DNA of 8,106 bases from Bacteroidota bacterium (GTDB lineage Bacteria > Bacteroidota > Bacteroidia > Chitinophagales > Chitinophagaceae), in the NCBI GenBank assembly GCA_947462495.1, contig CANHOY010000067.1, positions 1 through 8,106 of the forward strand, written 5' to 3'. Positions 1-6,846 of this stretch are shown here, piece by piece. Every line of letters begins with the position of its first letter. The stretch's first letter is position 1. The notes beneath the pieces were generated by a model. The model did not search any database. It was not told where the DNA came from and saw only the letters and a program-made list of their open reading frames with translations. The position numbers were made by a program, and so were the translations under genes.

Positions 1-201
1 GCTTTTTTAATAACAGGTGGCATAGGCTATGTAGGACTTAATATTTTTAATACTTTGTCCAATAAAGACCAAATTTTTGCACGAGATAATATTCCTAAAT
101 TAATAGGGGGGGTATTGGCTTGGGCTGGGGGTGTTTTAATACACAAAACCAACCCTAATTATAGACCCATTGGAAAAAGATTTACGGTAGAAATTTTATA
201 A
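1..201 (+). CDS. 3' end of an unidentified membrane protein gene (partial)
   Basis: An open frame runs in from the left edge and ends at TAA 199-201, giving the last 66 residues of a protein whose start lies outside the window. I do not recognise the family. The fragment begins with a glycine-rich hydrophobic stretch (AFLITGGIGYVGLNIF), then a short polar segment with several charged residues (SNKDQIFARDNIPK). A second hydrophobic stretch follows (LIGGVLAWAGGVLI), and the protein closes with a basic tail ending RFTVEIL. This suggests two C-terminal membrane helices, or a hairpin, with a short polar tail. Only 10 bases separate its stop from mtgA on the same strand, so the two are probably co-transcribed. 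A run of seven G (106-112) encodes the Gly-Gly of the second hydrophobic stretch. No function is proposed. Confidence 0.65.
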   Translation, partial: AFLITGGIGYVGLNIFNTLSNKDQIFARDNIPKLIGGVLAWAGGVLIHKTNPNYRPIGKRFTVEIL

Positions 202-211
202 ATTATAGTTT

Positions 212-904
212 GTGCTAAAAAAATTACAACGCATAATTTTATACTTATTTCTTAGTACCATTGTATACGTATTCATTACAAAATTTATTGATCCGCCTAT
301 TACCATTACACAAATGACCAATGCCTTTGGCTTAGGTTTAAAAAGAGACTATGTCAGTTGGAATGATATGTCTTATAATATAAAACTGGCGGTTATTGCA
401 AGTGAGGATCAATCATTTACAGATCATATGGGTTTTGATTGGGATGCTATTGAAAAAAGCTTACACCCCAAAAAGAAATCAAAGAAATCAAAAATACCTA
501 TTGGCGGTGGTGCCAGCACCATTACTCAGCAAGCAGCAAAAAATGTTTTTTTATGGCAGGGCTCTGGTATTGGAAGATATATTAGAAAATTGCCTGAAAT
601 TTATTTCACTTTTTTAATTGAATGGGTTTGGGGTAAGAAAAGAATTTTAGAAGTGTATTTAAATGTGATTGAAACTGGACCCGGTTGTTTTGGTATTGAA
701 GCTGCTGCACAATATTATTTTCATAAACATGCTAAAAACTTAACAAGGGAACAAGCGGCCATGATAGTAGCTGGATTTCCTAATCCTAAAAAATTTACAG
801 CCAAACCTTTAACCCGTAGAGTAGCATGGCGCTATCCTCAAATTTTAAGAGAGATGAATAATATAGAAACAGATGAGGACATTGCCGCTTTGTTAAAAAA
901 TTAA
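212..904 (+). CDS. mtgA: Monofunctional biosynthetic peptidoglycan glycosyltransferase
   Basis: A GT51-family enzyme that polymerises lipid II into glycan strands on the outer face of the inner membrane, without a transpeptidase domain. The 230 residues are close to the length of E. coli MtgA. A single N-terminal membrane anchor lies at about residues 8-23. Motif 1 is EDQSFTDHMGFD (65-76), with Glu65 as the expected catalytic base. Motif 2 is GGASTITQQAAKN (99-111). RKLPE (125-129) supplies the probable second catalytic Glu129. KKRILEVYLNVIETG and GIEAAAQYYF follow, then a closing AGFPNP motif. A lysine-rich stretch (87-94) sits in the loop between motifs 1 and 2. The start is GTG at 212: an in-frame TAG lies at 206-208 and the next Met (35) would remove the anchor. 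There is no clear Shine-Dalgarno sequence. The stop codon overlaps the stop of the convergent kinase gene. Confidence 0.95.
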   Translation: MLKKLQRIILYLFLSTIVYVFITKFIDPPITITQMTNAFGLGLKRDYVSWNDMSYNIKLAVIASEDQSFTDHMGFDWDAIEKSLHPKKKSKKSKIPIGGGASTITQQAAKNVFLWQGSGIGRYIRKLPEIYFTFLIEWVWGKKRILEVYLNVIETGPGCFGIEAAAQYYFHKHAKNLTREQAAMIVAGFPNPKKFTAKPLTRRVAWRYPQILREMNNIETDEDIAALLKN

Positions 905-1449
905 GAAAAATGGGTATCAATTAATTGAATGGCATTATTAAGTCTCCTTTCACCTACCCCTTCAACGATGCCCCAGGGTGTATTTTGATTGATCAAAATA
1001 TCTTTATAGATAGAAAATAATTCTTGTCTTGGTTTTTCGTCAGGGTATTCTCTCATTTCATCTGCAGTCCATGGCAGGTCTATATTACAGAGTAAATAAA
1101 AATCATATGGTCTATGATTAATTTGTTCTAATATAAATGGATGGCAATTGTTAAAAACATATTCACACCAAACTTTCATCACATACATATCGGTGTCTAT
1201 AATTAATTTATTCTTGTTCGACACCTGTACTTTTTTGATAGCTTCTTCTTCTAGATGAAGCTGACCCTGAGCTATCTTTAATAAGTTCTCATAAGTGTAT
1301 TTAGTACCTTCCTTCGATAAGTAAGTACGTGCATACTCTTCACAATAAATAGTATCATAATGTTTTGCCAGCTGTGCACAAAGAGTTGATTTTCCTGTAG
1401 ACTCTGGGCCTAGTACAACTATTTTTTTTAATAAAGATGGTTTATTCAT
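901..1449 (-). CDS. nadR: NadR-like nicotinamide riboside kinase (kinase domain only)
   Basis: Predicted to phosphorylate nicotinamide riboside to NMN with ATP in the cytoplasm, for NAD salvage. The 182 residues match the C-terminal ribosylnicotinamide kinase domain of NadR. The P-loop is GPESTGKST (14-22). EEYAR (37-41) corresponds to the EYGRE region of H. influenzae NadR. A Gln-containing AQGQ follows (60-63), then the Walker B-like IIDTD (83-87). A lid region with W127, D130, R133 and R141 resembles W-x-D-x-x-R in NadR. Neither the N-terminal HTH repressor domain nor the NMN adenylyltransferase domain is present, so this is a stand-alone kinase, not a trifunctional NadR. Its ATG overlaps the last 8 bases of pnuC, which implies translational coupling and supports the substrate. 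Automated annotation may call it only 'AAA family ATPase'. The family is secure; the substrate is inferred from similarity and neighbour. Confidence 0.87.
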   Translation of the reverse strand: MNKPSLLKKIVVLGPESTGKSTLCAQLAKHYDTIYCEEYARTYLSKEGTKYTYENLLKIAQGQLHLEEEAIKKVQVSNKNKLIIDTDMYVMKVWCEYVFNNCHPFILEQINHRPYDFYLLCNIDLPWTADEMREYPDEKPRQELFSIYKDILINQNTPWGIVEGVGERRLNNAIQLIDTHFS

Positions 1450-2074
1450 TGTTGTGCTTTGCGTTTACTTTATCTAGCCAAGACTTCCATCCAGCGATGG
1501 CTAAAATTAATAAAATAATAAATTGAACACTTGTAAATGCATAACCCTTTATAAAATATAAAGGTATAGAGGCAATATTAGTAACTATCCACCAAAACCA
1601 GCTTTCCACTTTTTTCTTTGCCATCAACCACATCGCTGTATAAGCAGAGGCACTGGCTAAGGCGTCAGCCCAAGGAATGGCTTCTGGTGCAAATTCTTTT
1701 TTTAAAAAAACTAGTGAAAAATAGATGACTAAATAAAAAGCTGCAAAAAATAACAATTGGTTTCTCCAATCTTTGAATGAGCTTTTTGTGATTTGTAAAA
1801 TTATGGTATGCTTGTCTGGATCTACCCTGGTCCATAAATACCAGCCATATAGGCTCATCAGGGTATAATAAACATTAACACTTGCCTCACCAATTAAGTG
1901 TCCTTGTAAACTAATATAAATATAAATGGTTGTATTGAGTAAGCCGGTAGGATAGACTAAAATATTTTCTTTACGACTATACCACACCGAAATGATTCCA
2001 GAAAAAACGGCAATCAATTCTAGCCATGTAGTTTGAAGTAGGCCATTGTATATAGATTCAAGGAAAGCTTGCAT
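1442..2074 (-). CDS. pnuC: Nicotinamide riboside transporter of the PnuC family
   Basis: An inner-membrane facilitator of the Pnu family, expected to carry nicotinamide riboside, which the adjacent kinase then traps as NMN. The 210 residues are mostly hydrophobic, with about seven membrane helices (roughly 15-31, 37-55, 66-82, 105-123, 135-151, 158-175, 182-198). Family hallmarks are WYSRKENILVYPTGLLN (31-47), the SLYGWYLW segment (74-81), WADALASA (135-142) and a W-x-x-W signature at 159-162 followed by Asn166. The Pnu family also contains thiamine (PnuT) and riboflavin (PnuX) carriers, so substrate cannot be fixed by family alone. The overlapping kinase gene favours nicotinamide riboside, and no thiamine or flavin gene is nearby. 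The start is the ATG at 2072-2074, 12 bases after uvrB. The gene appears to be internal to an operon, with no promoter of its own visible. Confidence 0.92.
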   Translation of the reverse strand: MQAFLESIYNGLLQTTWLELIAVFSGIISVWYSRKENILVYPTGLLNTTIYIYISLQGHLIGEASVNVYYTLMSLYGWYLWTRVDPDKHTIILQITKSSFKDWRNQLLFFAAFYLVIYFSLVFLKKEFAPEAIPWADALASASAYTAMWLMAKKKVESWFWWIVTNIASIPLYFIKGYAFTSVQFIILLILAIAGWKSWLDKVNAKHNNE

Positions 2075-2086
2075 GATTTGTATAGA

Positions 2087-4123
2087 TTATGAGTTTTTCA
2101 TTTGTTGAAGTTGCATTTCTAACCTATACATTTCATCTCTTAGTTTTGCCGCTTCCATAAAATCTAAGGCTTTGGCAAATTTATCCATTTGTTTTTTAGT
2201 TTGATTAATTGCTTTTTCTATTTGAGGAATAGTAGTATAACTGTTTTCTGGCTCTGCTGCCATGATCAAATTATCGGTAGTGGTAATATTGATATTATTG
2301 AGTGTATACCCTTTAATGTCTAGAACTGCCGATTGGGCCATTACTTGTTGGATACTCTTTACGATGGTCGTAGGAGTAATATGGTGTTCTAAATTGTATT
2401 TTATTTGCTTGTCTCTTCTTCTATTGGTTTCGTCTATGGTTCGCTGCATACTTTTTGTCATTTGATCTGCATAAAAAATTACGCGACCATCTACATTTCT
2501 TGCAGCTCTTCCGGCTGTTTGTGTTAGTGATTTTTCATTTCTTAAAAATCCCTCTTTATCTGCATCCAATACCACTACCAAGGACACTTCGGGTAAATCA
2601 AGCCCCTCTCTTAATAAATTGACCCCTACTAAAACATCTATAATACCTAATCTTAGCTCTCTTAAAATTTCTACTCTTTCCAATGCGTCAATATCACTAT
2701 GTATGTATTTTGATTTAATTTGAATACGGCTTAAATACCGATCCATTTCTTCAGCCATTTTTTTGGTTAAGGTGGTCACCAAAACACGGTCCCCCTTTTT
2801 TACCTGCATGGCAATCTCTTCTAATAAATTGTCTATTTGATTTTTAGTGGGTCTTACTTCTATGGGGGGGTCTAATAAACCAGTAGGGCGTACCACTTGT
2901 TCAATTATTAAACCTCCTGTTTTTTCTAATTCATATTCACCGGGTGTAGCACTTACGAATATAGATTGACCTATAATATTTTCAAATTCATTAAAATTGA
3001 GTGGTCGATTGTCCATGGCACTTGGTAATCTAAAGCCATATTCTACCAAATTCATTTTTCTACTTCTATCCCCTCCATACATTCCTGAAATTTGTGGAAT
3101 GGTCACGTGGCTTTCGTCTACTACGCATAAAAAATCTTTTGGAAAATAATCCAATAAACAAAAGGGTCTAGTACCTGGAATACGTCTATCAAAAAATCGT
3201 GAATAATTTTCAATGCCTGTACAGTAGCCTAATTCACGAATCATTTCAATATCATATTCTACTCTTTCTTTTAATCTTTGCGCTTCTAAGTGTTTTCCAG
3301 TACTTTTAAAATACTCCACCTGGGCGCGCATTTCATCTTGTATTTCAGCAATAATTTCTTGTACCATTTCTTTGGGCGCCAAATATAAATTAGCAGGAAA
3401 AATAGCCGCATTTTCCATAGCTTCAATTCTTTTTCCACTTTCTATTTCTAAACTTTCAATGGATTCTATTTCGTCACCAAAAAAAGTAATTCGATATCCA
3501 TAGTCTACATAAGGAAGCCTTATATCTACGGTATCTCCATTAACTCTAAAAGAGCCTCTATCAAATTCGGTAACTGTTCGGTGGTATAAACTATTTACAA
3601 GCGCATGTAAAAAAGCTTGTCTTGCTATTACCATTCCTTTTTCAATTCTTATAATTCCTTTTTCGTATTCTGTTGGATTGCCCATTCCATAAATACAACT
3701 TACACTTGCAACTATAATAATATCTCTGCGTCCGCTTAATAATTGCGCAGTGGCCTGTAACCTTAACTTATCTAACTCTTCATTAATGCTTAAATCTTTT
3801 TCAATGTAAACACCAGAAGTGGGCAAATAAGCTTCCGGTTGATAATAATCATAATAAGAAACAAAATAACCTACTGCATTATTGGGGAAAAATTGTTTAA
3901 ACTCACCATACAATTGTGCTACCAATGTTTTATTATGGGTCAGCACCAAAGTAGGCCGTTGGATATGTTGAATAAGATTAGCAATGGTAAAGGTTTTACC
4001 ACTACCCGTCACCCCTAAGAGTGTTTGATAGCGCTCCCCATCCAATACCCCTTCGGTAAGTTGTTTAATGGCCGAGGGTTGATCACCCGAAGGGGTATAG
4101 GTAGATTGAAGTTGAAAGGGCAT
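2087..4123 (-). CDS. uvrB: Excinuclease ABC subunit B
   Basis: The damage-verifying DNA helicase-like subunit of nucleotide excision repair, loaded by UvrA and then recruiting UvrC. It is full length at 678 residues. Visible in order are the N-terminal TPSGDQP (10-16), the Walker A GVTGSGKT (37-44), and the beta-hairpin region YFVSYYDYYQPEAYLP (86-101) that inserts between DNA strands. Next come the DESH Walker B box (336-339), SATPGE (391-396), the LREGLDLPEV segment (504-512) and helicase motif VI QTAGRAARN (535-543). A C-terminal UVR domain (about 634-672, with AAKLRDEM) is the UvrC/UvrA contact region. I chose the ATG at 4123-4121, which starts the protein as MPFQLQ. A TTG two codons upstream (4129) is also open in frame but adds only Met-Pro. 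Neither uvrA nor uvrC is in the window. It lies 15 bases after the M28 peptidase gene and may be co-transcribed with it. Confidence 0.97.
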   Translation of the reverse strand: MPFQLQSTYTPSGDQPSAIKQLTEGVLDGERYQTLLGVTGSGKTFTIANLIQHIQRPTLVLTHNKTLVAQLYGEFKQFFPNNAVGYFVSYYDYYQPEAYLPTSGVYIEKDLSINEELDKLRLQATAQLLSGRRDIIIVASVSCIYGMGNPTEYEKGIIRIEKGMVIARQAFLHALVNSLYHRTVTEFDRGSFRVNGDTVDIRLPYVDYGYRITFFGDEIESIESLEIESGKRIEAMENAAIFPANLYLAPKEMVQEIIAEIQDEMRAQVEYFKSTGKHLEAQRLKERVEYDIEMIRELGYCTGIENYSRFFDRRIPGTRPFCLLDYFPKDFLCVVDESHVTIPQISGMYGGDRSRKMNLVEYGFRLPSAMDNRPLNFNEFENIIGQSIFVSATPGEYELEKTGGLIIEQVVRPTGLLDPPIEVRPTKNQIDNLLEEIAMQVKKGDRVLVTTLTKKMAEEMDRYLSRIQIKSKYIHSDIDALERVEILRELRLGIIDVLVGVNLLREGLDLPEVSLVVVLDADKEGFLRNEKSLTQTAGRAARNVDGRVIFYADQMTKSMQRTIDETNRRRDKQIKYNLEHHITPTTIVKSIQQVMAQSAVLDIKGYTLNNINITTTDNLIMAAEPENSYTTIPQIEKAINQTKKQMDKFAKALDFMEAAKLRDEMYRLEMQLQQMKNS

Positions 4124-4126
4124 TGG

Positions 4127-4134
4127 CAAATTTA
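4127..4134 (-). promoter_or_regulatory. Possible Bacteroidota -7 promoter element before uvrB
   Basis: Read on the minus strand the sequence is TAAATTTG, an exact match to the Bacteroidota -7 consensus TAnnTTTG, ending three bases before the uvrB ATG. No convincing -33 TTTG box is visible 17-23 bases upstream, where the sequence is the end of the peptidase gene. If active, transcription would begin at or just inside the start codon, giving a nearly leaderless uvrB message. An 8-base match in AT-rich DNA can easily be chance. Confidence 0.22.
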
Positions 4135-4138
4135 CATC

Positions 4139-6355
4139 CTATAAGGCATCTAAATAGGAGGAAAGTCTATCAATTGCTTTAGAAACTTCGATAATTTGTT
4201 CATTGGCTTCTTTCCAATCTTTTTGTTCAATGGCTTCTCTAACTCCTGGGACAGTTTTTACACCATATCCAGTATAAAATCCTGGTGCGTATATGCTGTG
4301 TTTAAACCAAGGTCTACGAGGAAGTCCTGTAGTGGTTAAAAGCTGCTGTTCTGCTGCGAAAATTTTAGCATTTAAATTTGTTATTTTATTTACATCCGCA
4401 CTTGTTTTGGATTGTTCAATATGTGCAGCTGCTTTTTCTAATTTTGATAAGGCATTTAAGATTAAAGAGAAATCAATAAATGGAACTTCTACTTCTGCGG
4501 TAGGTGTTTTTAAGCCTTCTGTTGGATCAGCTGCAATTAGGTAGGCTTTCTTTGCAATAAGTTCATTTTCTACTTTTGCTTTTTCTCGCATTTGATCCAC
4601 ATTTAACATTAACTCATTAACATAGCCTTTAATAGTGGTATGTAAATTTCTAAAATCAAAAGGTAAAATATCGGCTTCTGCTAAACGCAAAGCAACACGA
4701 CCTGTGGTTTTAGCTAGCGCTACACCATATTCAAAACCAGGATCTTTAAATCTAATATAGTTATCATAAGAATCATAAATAGAATGGTATTCACCGCCAT
4801 CATTTTCACCACCATAGCCGATATTTAAAGAAGGCACGCCAAGATGTTGAATAAAAGAAGAATAATCTGAGCCTGCGCCCAACGCACCAAGTGGATAAGC
4901 TGTTGACTCAAAGGCTTCTTTTTTTGCTTTACTTGATGAAGCACTGGTTGCTCTTTTTGCTTTTGATCTTTCAAAAACAGAAACACCCGTTTGAGGATCA
5001 ATCACCTCTTTACTAATTTCTGTAATCATAGGTGCAAAAGCATGAGAACCCTCTGCACCCATAAAGCCACGACCATTTCCATCTGAATTAATATAAGCCA
5101 CCGCTTTTGATTGTAATTCTGCAGCATGGTTCTCTACCCACTCCGTAGAACCTAACAATCCAGGTTCTTCGCCATCCCAAGCACAATAAACTAATGTTCT
5201 TTTTGGACGCCAGCCTTGTTTTAACAAACCACCAATAGCAATAGCTTCTTCTAATTCAGAAGCCATGCCACTTATTGGATCAGAAGCGCCATTCACCCAT
5301 CCATCATGATGGTTTCCTCTAATCACCCACTGATCAGGGTATTCTGAACCTTTAATAGTAGCAATAACATTTAATGCAGGTCTTATTTTCCAATCAAAAG
5401 CAACCTTCAAATGAACGGTAGATTTACTTGGTCCAATATGATAAGTGAAGGGAAGAGAACCTGCCCATTCTTTTGGCGCAACAGGACCTGCCATATCTTT
5501 TAATAGAGGAGTTGCATCTCCATAGCTTATGGGTAGAACTGGAATCTTTAATAAATTTTGCGCTTCGGTATGGTCTACTCTCTTGACTCCTTCTATAGAA
5601 CCTACATTAGGAGTAGTTGGATCGCCCGGATAAACCACCATATCCATAATCGAACCTCTTTGAACAGTTTGATCATTTTTAAAGGCTCCTGTTGGATAAG
5701 TATCTCCTGCTGTATAACCATCATCCATTGGATCTGAATAAATTAAACAACCAATAGCTCCGTGTTCTTGTGCCACTTTAGGTTTGATTCCTCTCCAACT
5801 ACGACCATACTTTGCAATAACAATTTTTCCTTTTACATCAATACCATATTTAGCTAGCGTTTCATAATCTTCTGGCAAACCATAATTTACAAATACTAAC
5901 TGTGCATTTACATCTCCATCGGCACTCCAACAATTATAGGTGGGCAGTTGGTCTGCTTGATTAGAAGTCGCATCTTCTTTTACAGCATACTCTTTTAATT
6001 GAGCTTTGTAATTAGTAGTGCCCTTCATTTCTAATAATCTAGTAATAGGTGTTGGAAATAAAACTTGATAGGTTTCAATTTTTGTATCCCAACCATTTTC
6101 TCTAAATGTTTTAGCAATTTGTTCCGCTACAAATTTGCCACCAACCGATCCGATATGATGTGGTACCGATGATAAAAGTTTTATATTTTCACCCACTCTT
6201 TTTGCACTAAGTTGTGCATCAAAATCTTTTTCTAGTTTATTTTCTTTATCTACATTCTTAAACCCTAACAATGTATTTTGTGCATTGCTAGTAAAATTAG
6301 TTCCTACAATAAGTAAAGCCAATGCAGAACAAAATAAAATTGATTGCTTTTTCAT
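4139..6355 (-). CDS. Secreted M28 zinc metallopeptidase, glutamate carboxypeptidase II/transferrin-receptor type
   Basis: A 738-residue exported peptidase with a signal peptide (1-25, basic MKK, hydrophobic core, probable cleavage at SNA|Q). It probably acts in the periplasm or outside the cell; no lipobox or C-terminal sorting domain is evident. A protease-associated (PA) domain lies roughly at 140-280, then the M28 catalytic domain (about 325-550), then a TfR-type helical dimerisation domain (about 570-738). The two-zinc site of human GCPII is fully conserved: His349, bridging Asp359, catalytic Glu396 with ligand Glu397 in WDGEEPGLLGS, Asp425 and His524 (EYHSIYDSY). By my alignment the glutamate-recognising residues of GCPII are mostly replaced, so a different peptide specificity is likely. 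A low-complexity Ser/Lys/Ala stretch (464-480) separates two parts of the catalytic domain. The start is ATG at 6355, 22 bases after mgsA. The family is secure; the substrate is unknown. Confidence 0.93.
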   Translation of the reverse strand: MKKQSILFCSALALLIVGTNFTSNAQNTLLGFKNVDKENKLEKDFDAQLSAKRVGENIKLLSSVPHHIGSVGGKFVAEQIAKTFRENGWDTKIETYQVLFPTPITRLLEMKGTTNYKAQLKEYAVKEDATSNQADQLPTYNCWSADGDVNAQLVFVNYGLPEDYETLAKYGIDVKGKIVIAKYGRSWRGIKPKVAQEHGAIGCLIYSDPMDDGYTAGDTYPTGAFKNDQTVQRGSIMDMVVYPGDPTTPNVGSIEGVKRVDHTEAQNLLKIPVLPISYGDATPLLKDMAGPVAPKEWAGSLPFTYHIGPSKSTVHLKVAFDWKIRPALNVIATIKGSEYPDQWVIRGNHHDGWVNGASDPISGMASELEEAIAIGGLLKQGWRPKRTLVYCAWDGEEPGLLGSTEWVENHAAELQSKAVAYINSDGNGRGFMGAEGSHAFAPMITEISKEVIDPQTGVSVFERSKAKRATSASSSKAKKEAFESTAYPLGALGAGSDYSSFIQHLGVPSLNIGYGGENDGGEYHSIYDSYDNYIRFKDPGFEYGVALAKTTGRVALRLAEADILPFDFRNLHTTIKGYVNELMLNVDQMREKAKVENELIAKKAYLIAADPTEGLKTPTAEVEVPFIDFSLILNALSKLEKAAAHIEQSKTSADVNKITNLNAKIFAAEQQLLTTTGLPRRPWFKHSIYAPGFYTGYGVKTVPGVREAIEQKDWKEANEQIIEVSKAIDRLSSYLDAL

Positions 6356-6377
6356 GCTATTTTAATTTTAAATGAGA

Positions 6378-6836
6378 TTAAATATTTCTATTTAAATAAT
6401 GGGTATAGTTAGGAAGTTCATATTCATACACTTCTTGCATAAATCGAGAAGTCATTAAAAAATCAGCCGTGGTTCTATCACAGGCCATGGGTAAATTCCA
6501 AGCAACAGCAAGCCTTAATAAAGCTTTTACATCACTGTCATGTGGCTGTGCTTCCATAGGATCAAAAAAGAAAAATATGACATCAATGTCTCCAGTAGCA
6601 ATCATAGCGCCTATTTGCTGATCACCGCCAAGAGGACCACTTAATAATTTTTTAACTGGCTGATCCAGTGCTTCTTCAATTAATTTTCCAGTAGTTCCCG
6701 TAGCCACCAAGCTATGTTTAGCAAGCGCTACTTTATTATAAATAGCCCACTCAATAAGATCCTTTTTTTTATTATCGTGGGCTATGAGCGCAATTTTTTT
6801 TCTTTTTTCTAGTTTTCTAATATTATTATTTCTCAT
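6378..6836 (-). CDS. mgsA: Methylglyoxal synthase
   Basis: A cytoplasmic enzyme that converts dihydroxyacetone phosphate to methylglyoxal and phosphate. This bypasses lower glycolysis and relieves sugar-phosphate build-up when phosphate is scarce. Its 152 residues match E. coli MgsA in length and align across most of the protein. IALIAHD (15-21) holds His20. The phosphate-binding ATGTTG lies at 45-50. SGPLGGDQQ (66-74) carries the catalytic Asp72, equivalent to E. coli Asp71. PHDSDVKALLRLA (98-110) carries His99 and Asp102, equivalent to His98 and Asp101. No active-site residue is missing. The start is ATG at 6836, preceded by an A-rich stretch rather than a Shine-Dalgarno sequence, as is common in Bacteroidota. 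It follows the acyltransferase by 10 bases and precedes the M28 peptidase by 22, so it appears to be internal to an operon. No glyoxalase gene is in the window. Confidence 0.96.
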   Translation of the reverse strand: MRNNNIRKLEKRKKIALIAHDNKKKDLIEWAIYNKVALAKHSLVATGTTGKLIEEALDQPVKKLLSGPLGGDQQIGAMIATGDIDVIFFFFDPMEAQPHDSDVKALLRLAVAWNLPMACDRTTADFLMTSRFMQEVYEYELPNYTHYLNRNI

Positions 6837-6846
6837 TTTTTTTATT

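Noticed and set aside
396..617. Plus-strand open frame of 73 codons inside mtgA in another frame
   Set aside because: It overlaps the catalytic motifs of mtgA, whose frame is clearly the coding one.
917..928. Perfect 12-base palindrome TCAATTAATTGA, a possible operator
   Set aside because: It lies inside the coding end of the kinase gene (Ile-Gln-Leu-Ile-Asp), is made almost entirely of A/T, and sits at no promoter. Chance is the simplest explanation.
2075..2086. Possible riboswitch before pnuC (TPP or NAD type)
   Set aside because: Only 12 bases separate uvrB and pnuC, too few for any known riboswitch, and no conserved riboswitch core is seen in the adjoining sequence.
2262..2465. Plus-strand open frame of 67 codons opposite uvrB
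   Set aside because: It lies wholly antisense to a strongly conserved part of uvrB, and its hydrophobic translation is a by-product of the opposite strand's codons. No family features are seen.
2864..2870. Runs of seven G at 106-112 and 2864-2870 as possible phase-variation tracts or sequencing errors
   Set aside because: Both lie in continuous frames. In uvrB the tract encodes a Pro-Pro in an otherwise intact protein, so no frameshift is indicated, and seven bases is short for phase variation.
4293..4544. Plus-strand open frame of 83 codons opposite the M28 peptidase
   Set aside because: It is antisense to the conserved dimerisation domain, with no recognisable motif and no start context of its own.
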